Shown one piece after another: positions 60,451-64,000 of a stretch of 64,000 nt of DNA. The notes beneath the pieces were generated by a model. That model ran no database searches and had not been told where the DNA came from. It worked only from the letters and a program-made list of their open reading frames with translations. This DNA comes from Fibrobacter sp. GTDB lineage: Bacteria > Fibrobacterota > Fibrobacteria > Fibrobacterales > Fibrobacteraceae. The position numbers were made by a program, and so were the translations under genes. The stretch is taken from assembly GCA_017615055.1 (NCBI GenBank), contig JAGAAW010000088.1, positions 1 to 64,000 on the forward strand, written 5' to 3'. The stretch's first letter is position 1. Each line of letters begins with the position of its first letter.

Positions 60451-61305
60451 ATGAACGTCTATGCCTATTACAACTATAGGAAGTACCTGCAGGACTACTA
60501 TGAGTACCGTAAGTCCGTGCAGCGCTACTTCTCCTACAGGTCCTTCGCGAAGAAGGCCGGGTATTCCTCGTCGGGGTTGTACCTCGACCTGATCCGCGGC
60601 CGCAAGTCGCTGACCCCGCAGATGCTCCCGAAGTTCATAGCCGCCCTCGGCCTTAACGAACGCGAGAGCCGTTACTTCACCCTGATGGTGGACTTCACCC
60701 ACGCGACGACGCCCGCCTCCAAGCAGCAGATATTCGACCAGATGTCGGCGCTACTGCCCCGCACGGTCAAGACGCTCACCAAGAACCAGCAGGAGTACTA
60801 CAGCAAGTGGTACTACGTGGCGGTTCGTGAATCCCTTTCGGTACTCAATATCAACGACAGGAACATCCAGGAAGTGGCCCTGTTCCTCAACCCCAAGATT
60901 ACGCTCCCGCAGGCAAAGCAGGCCATACAGCTCCTGCTCGACCTCGGGCTTATCGACCTGGCCGAAGACGGCTTCTACCGCTCCGTGAACAAGACCATAT
61001 CGAGCGGGCGCGAGATTGCCCCGATATTTGGTCACCAGTTCCAGAAGCAGATGATTGACCTCGCAAAAGGTGCGCTGGACCACTACAGCACCGAGCGCAG
61101 AAATGTATCTTGTACCACGATGAGCGTGTCGGCCGAGGGGCTCGAGCGCATCATCAACAAGATTGACGTTTTCCGTAAGGAAGTTCTGGATATCGTGCGC
61201 TCCGATAGTGGTGAAACAATGGTGTGTGAGTTGAACGTTCAGTTTTTCCCTCTCAGCAAGGAGAAGGAATCCAAGTCCCATAAGGACGGGGAGGACGCGA
61301 AATGA
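60451..61305 (+). CDS. TIGR02147-family protein, probable regulator (DUF4423-like)
   Basis: 284 residues from NVYAYYNYRKYLQDYYEYR, the constant N-terminus of the TIGR02147 paralogous family of Fibrobacter. The first 80 residues (SFAKKAGYSSSGLYLDLIRG, LPKFIAALGLNERESRYF) look like a helix-turn-helix DNA-binding module; the C-terminal part carries the DUF4423-like region. A regulatory role is inferred. The next gene, a lipoprotein, overlaps its stop by ATGA, a pairing typical for this family. Confidence 0.85.
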   Translation: MNVYAYYNYRKYLQDYYEYRKSVQRYFSYRSFAKKAGYSSSGLYLDLIRGRKSLTPQMLPKFIAALGLNERESRYFTLMVDFTHATTPASKQQIFDQMSALLPRTVKTLTKNQQEYYSKWYYVAVRESLSVLNINDRNIQEVALFLNPKITLPQAKQAIQLLLDLGLIDLAEDGFYRSVNKTISSGREIAPIFGHQFQKQMIDLAKGALDHYSTERRNVSCTTMSVSAEGLERIINKIDVFRKEVLDIVRSDSGETMVCELNVQFFPLSKEKESKSHKDGEDAK

Positions 61306-62699
61306 AGTACGCCTTGACCGTGGCTCTTGCCTGCAGTGCCCTGTTTTTTGCATGTTCCGATAGCGAGAAGCTTTCGGGGACAGCTACCGATACTGAAAAT
61401 ATGATGACCGCCTCGGTGACGGGTACGGTGAAGCGTTCCGACGGTACGCTCGCTACCGCTGCCGCAGTCCGCATGTCGAAGGTCTATTCCACGAAGGATG
61501 TGGCCGTCGTGCCCGAGTATATCGAGGTGAGGACCGATACGGCGGGCGTGTTCGCGTTCGATTCCGCAGTTGCCGATACGTTCCAGTTGGCGGTTATCGA
61601 CGAGGATGCCGAAGAAATTTCCTACCTGCCGCGCGTCCAGCACGATTCCAAGGACCTGGATACCATCAATCTCGAGAAGGCTGCGTTCTTCGAGAGCGTG
61701 ATGTACTATGCCGAACCGGATAGTCCGGCGGTGGCGGTCGGGTCGCACTTTACGGTCTACATGCCGGGCATGCCGTTCTCGCAGAGCGTGTTCGCGGGCG
61801 ATTCGTTCAGGATGATGATTCCTGCCGGTACGTGGTGGTTCGGGTTCTGCCCGGGCGACCCGCAGATCGTGGCGAAGCTCCAGGACAAGGGCATTGCCGA
61901 TAGCCTCATCTATCGCCTGTGGGATATGGATTCCATCGAGGTGAAGGCTGGCGACACGCTTGATGCCGGTCCGTTCATCTGGAGCACGACTGCCGATGTG
62001 GATAGCCTCATGAATGAGCCTGCAGAGGAACCTGAGGACCTGCGCCGCATTTCGGGATCGGTCGAATGCTCTTCTGCAAAGTCCTGTGCCGGCATCGAAG
62101 TCATGGCGGTGACCGACATCTACGGGTTCGAGTTCGAGGGAGATTCCTCTGACTTTGTGGCGCAGACCGTTACCGACAGTACGGGTCGCTGGTGGTTGCC
62201 GGTTCCCGATACGGTTGCCTACGACAGCTTCCGCGTGGAATACAGGCTGGGCGATTCCGTCAAGACGAGCAAGATGGGTCTGAGCCGTTACGTGAAGGCG
62301 TCTGAGGTGGAAAAGCTGAAGGACACGCTCGATATCGGTAAGGCGAGCCTCCTCCCGCAGTCCGGGCTGATCAGCACGATTGCCTTGGTGATTGACCAGC
62401 GCGATTCCACGCAGTCGAGCAACTGCATGGTGAACAGCGTGGTGGTGGGTGCAAAGGGTACGGCACACTTTGTCCGTGCTGTGACCTGCAACTCGTTGAA
62501 GATCAAGGAGATACCGGCTGGCAAGCAGGAACTGCTACTCTATTCCGGCGATACGAAGGTGATTTCGACCCTGCAGGAGGCGGAAACCCCGCTCGACGAG
62601 TACGTGGTGAGCACCTTCGTGAACCTGCCTACGGGCGATGACCTCGAATGGCAAGGAATGACCTACACCCCGCCGACATTGCCGAAATCTGCAAAATAA
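61302..62699 (+). CDS. Lipoprotein with carboxypeptidase-regulatory-like domains, paired with TIGR02147 gene
   Basis: 465 residues. Lipobox ALFFACS, then VTGTVKRSDGTLATAAAVRM and a matching DTAGVFAFDSAVADTFQLAV block (carboxypeptidase-regulatory/Ig-like), a middle region with FTVYMPGMPFSQSVFAG, a second regulatory-like block (SGSVECSSAKSCAGIEVMAV with DSTGRWWLPVPD) and a C-terminal beta part. The gene starts inside the regulator's stop. Surface location is inferred. Substrate or partner unknown. Confidence 0.7.
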   Translation: MKYALTVALACSALFFACSDSEKLSGTATDTENMMTASVTGTVKRSDGTLATAAAVRMSKVYSTKDVAVVPEYIEVRTDTAGVFAFDSAVADTFQLAVIDEDAEEISYLPRVQHDSKDLDTINLEKAAFFESVMYYAEPDSPAVAVGSHFTVYMPGMPFSQSVFAGDSFRMMIPAGTWWFGFCPGDPQIVAKLQDKGIADSLIYRLWDMDSIEVKAGDTLDAGPFIWSTTADVDSLMNEPAEEPEDLRRISGSVECSSAKSCAGIEVMAVTDIYGFEFEGDSSDFVAQTVTDSTGRWWLPVPDTVAYDSFRVEYRLGDSVKTSKMGLSRYVKASEVEKLKDTLDIGKASLLPQSGLISTIALVIDQRDSTQSSNCMVNSVVVGAKGTAHFVRAVTCNSLKIKEIPAGKQELLLYSGDTKVISTLQEAETPLDEYVVSTFVNLPTGDDLEWQGMTYTPPTLPKSAK

Positions 62700-62752
62700 T
62701 TGGGGTTACCCCTTGCACGACTGAAGAATTTTTTCTAAAGTTGTGCCCACAC

Positions 62753-62823
62753 TGAGCTATGGTGTAATGGTAGCACAACAGATTCTGACTCTGTTTGTCT
62801 AGGTTCGAATCCTGGTAGCTCAA
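62753..62823 (+). tRNA. tRNA-Gln (CTG anticodon)
   Basis: A cloverleaf can be drawn: acceptor TGAGCTA / TAGCTCA, anticodon stem ACAGA / TCTGT around loop TTCTGAC with anticodon CTG (reads CAG, Gln), T-arm with GGTTCGAATCC, discriminator A. The 3-prime CCA is not encoded. Confidence 0.95.
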
Positions 62824-62825
62824 CG

Positions 62826-62865
62826 AAAACTCTTTGTTCATACCCCTGAGCAGAGAGTTTTTTTT
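62826..62865 (+). terminator. Intrinsic terminator of the tRNA-Gln gene
   Basis: Stem AAAACTCT / AGAGAGTTTT with a loop of about 17 nt followed by a T-run, directly after the tRNA. Confidence 0.75.
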
Positions 62866-62883
62866 ATCTTGAAAACAACGAGT

Positions 62884-63645
62884 ATGGAATTTTTCGACTA
62901 CTTCACAGACCTGTTTGGCGAACGCTGGCCAACCCTCCTTGAATCCCTGAAGGGCGAGGGGCGTGCCGTGCAGCTCCAGTTTGGCGAAGGGCTCGAACCG
63001 TATTATCTGGACGAGGCATCCGTGTTTGCCGCTCGCGCCCTCGGGGTATGCCCCGGCGATAGCGTGCTCGACATGTGCGCCGCTCCCGGGGGCAAGACGC
63101 TCGTGATTGCCTCGATGCTTGCGGGGAACGGTTTTTTGCAGAGTAACGACCGCTCTCCGGACCGGAGGTTGCGCCTTTCGCATGTTATCGAGAATTCCCT
63201 GCCGGCAGACTGGCGGCAGATTGTGACCGTCTCGGGTTACGACGGCATGAAGTTCGGGCTTCACCGGAAGGAAAGTTTCGATAAAATCTTGCTCGATGCT
63301 CCCTGCTCGTCGGACCGGCACGTGCTCAACTCGCCGGAACATCTCAAGGTGTGGTCGGTAAAGCGAGTGAAGCGCCTTGCGGTGGAACAGGGCGGGCTCT
63401 TGGCCTCTGCCATCGATGCCCTGAAGCCGGGTGGCACGCTCGTGTATGGCACCTGCGCGCTTTCGCCCATGGAAAACGACGACGTGGTGAAGCGCATTCT
63501 GAAAAAGAGGCCCGCGATGCGCGTTGAACCGCTCGAAAGCCTCCCCGAGGGGGCGGATCGCACCGAATGCGGGGTGCACATTTTGCCCGACCGGTGCAAC
63601 GGCTGTGGCCCCATATACTGCGCCCGACTCGTGAAAGGTTCTTAA
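62884..63645 (+). CDS. RsmB/NOP-family RNA cytosine-C5 methyltransferase
   Basis: 253 residues from MEFFDYFTDLFGERW. Motif I VLDMCAAPGGKT binds S-adenosylmethionine; motif IV LLDAPCSSDRHV and motif VI YGTCALSPMEN contain the two cysteines (catalytic Cys in TC). The enzyme is short (RsmB is about 430), lacking the usual N-terminal RNA-binding extension, so the exact rRNA or tRNA target is unclear. Confidence 0.85.
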   Translation: MEFFDYFTDLFGERWPTLLESLKGEGRAVQLQFGEGLEPYYLDEASVFAARALGVCPGDSVLDMCAAPGGKTLVIASMLAGNGFLQSNDRSPDRRLRLSHVIENSLPADWRQIVTVSGYDGMKFGLHRKESFDKILLDAPCSSDRHVLNSPEHLKVWSVKRVKRLAVEQGGLLASAIDALKPGGTLVYGTCALSPMENDDVVKRILKKRPAMRVEPLESLPEGADRTECGVHILPDRCNGCGPIYCARLVKGS

Positions 63646-63664
63646 TTCATTTGGGGGAGGTGAT

Positions 63665-64000
63665 ATGAAGAGACTTGTTGCACTTCTTTTGATAATGTGT
63701 TCTTTTTCTATATCAGAACAGTTAACTTTTTTTGTTCAGGTTCCGTCTTCTCGGAATTGGATGATGGGTAATCCGTTTCTTGTTGAAAATAATGATGGAA
63801 TTCGACACCAGATGCAGGATGCAGGTGGTGATGGCTGGTTTAGTTATTCGTGGGAAACTGACTCAGTGCCGGAAGAAATACTTGTTTATTCGGCAAAGGA
63901 TAGCATGTTAGTAGATCCGTTGACTCCTAACAGCGCATCGGCTATCTATATAAAGATTATTTTTGAGGCTTTTGACCGTGATTCCCTTTTTTATATATCA
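63665..64000 (+). CDS. Secreted protein, C-terminus beyond the window
   Basis: At least 112 residues: signal peptide MKRLVALLLIMCSFSIS, then QLTFFVQVPSSRNWMMGNPF and an acidic middle (QDAGGDGWFSYSWETDSVPE). Strong GGGGGAGGTGAT site before the ATG. Base composition is AT-richer than the methyltransferase upstream. The opening resembles the starch-binding/fibro-slime-type beta domain of Fibrobacter secreted proteins, but the evidence is weak. Confidence 0.55.
   Translation, partial: MKRLVALLLIMCSFSISEQLTFFVQVPSSRNWMMGNPFLVENNDGIRHQMQDAGGDGWFSYSWETDSVPEEILVYSAKDSMLVDPLTPNSASAIYIKIIFEAFDRDSLFYIS

Noticed and set aside
62702-62745. GGGGTTACCCC hairpin after the lipoprotein gene as a terminator
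   Set aside because: The stem is four bases with a three-base loop and the T-run lies about 20 nt away, so it does not form an intrinsic terminator.

Overview
The window reads as chromosomal DNA from a Fibrobacter species (Fibrobacteres). The strongest pointers are two genes carrying the Fibrobacter major paralogous (FISUMP, TIGR02145) domain, a TIGR02147-family gene paired with a lipoprotein, a secreted GH5 cellulase with a CBM11-like module, and many lipoproteins with serine- or threonine-rich linkers. The organism assignment is inference from these families; no rRNA is present. Coding density is very high and no gene-free stretch exceeds about 260 bases.

Layout. 1-200: HIT protein (cut by the window edge). 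239-3199: radical SAM/B12 protein, MORN-like exported protein, DedA. 3203-10841: a minus-strand envelope block of three translationally coupled paralogous lipoproteins, two PEGA proteins with a C-terminal membrane hairpin, and a beta-barrel protein with a charged tail. 10946-13742: Rpn-type nuclease, xseB overlapping an orphan peptide-ABC ATPase, a 120-bp tandem repeat, and a hypothetical gene. 13807-19924: metH and a CotH-kinase lipoprotein. 20030-23497: a complete Mla-type lipid transport operon (mlaE-mlaF-mlaD-auxiliary lipoprotein). 23613-28744: RlmD-type rRNA methyltransferase, then three lipoproteins and a MetH-like paralog that has lost zinc ligands. 28745-34410: a giant metallopeptidase/beta-propeller/barrel protein and the GH5 cellulase. 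34609-41335: a tandem SagB-type oxidoreductase, then an LPP20 lipoprotein, a CsgG-like/PEGA protein and two FISUMP lipoproteins. 41508-48521: the translation operon rimP-nusA-infB-rbfA-truB-ribF. 48664-49914: an AT-rich island of three orphan genes. 50046-59201: SNF2 helicase, lnt, rsmI, a lipoprotein, lpxH and two hypotheticals. 59411-64000: a degenerate alpha/beta hydrolase, the TIGR02147/lipoprotein pair, tRNA-Gln, an RsmB-type methyltransferase and a truncated secreted protein.

How the genes fit together. Much of the window serves the outer membrane: Lnt matures the many lipoproteins, LpxH makes lipid A precursors, the Mla operon moves phospholipids, and several unrecognised lipoprotein/PEGA/barrel sets look like envelope assemblies. 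The rimP-ribF block is a conserved housekeeping operon.

Three patterns stand out across genes. First, about ten operon-leading genes have a TATATT-like -10 box ending 6-8 nt before the start codon with no usable Shine-Dalgarno site, implying leaderless mRNAs. Second, a dispersed palindromic element sits in frame inside three coding genes and once between genes. Third, a MetH-like enzyme lacking two of three zinc cysteines is embedded in a lipoprotein operon.
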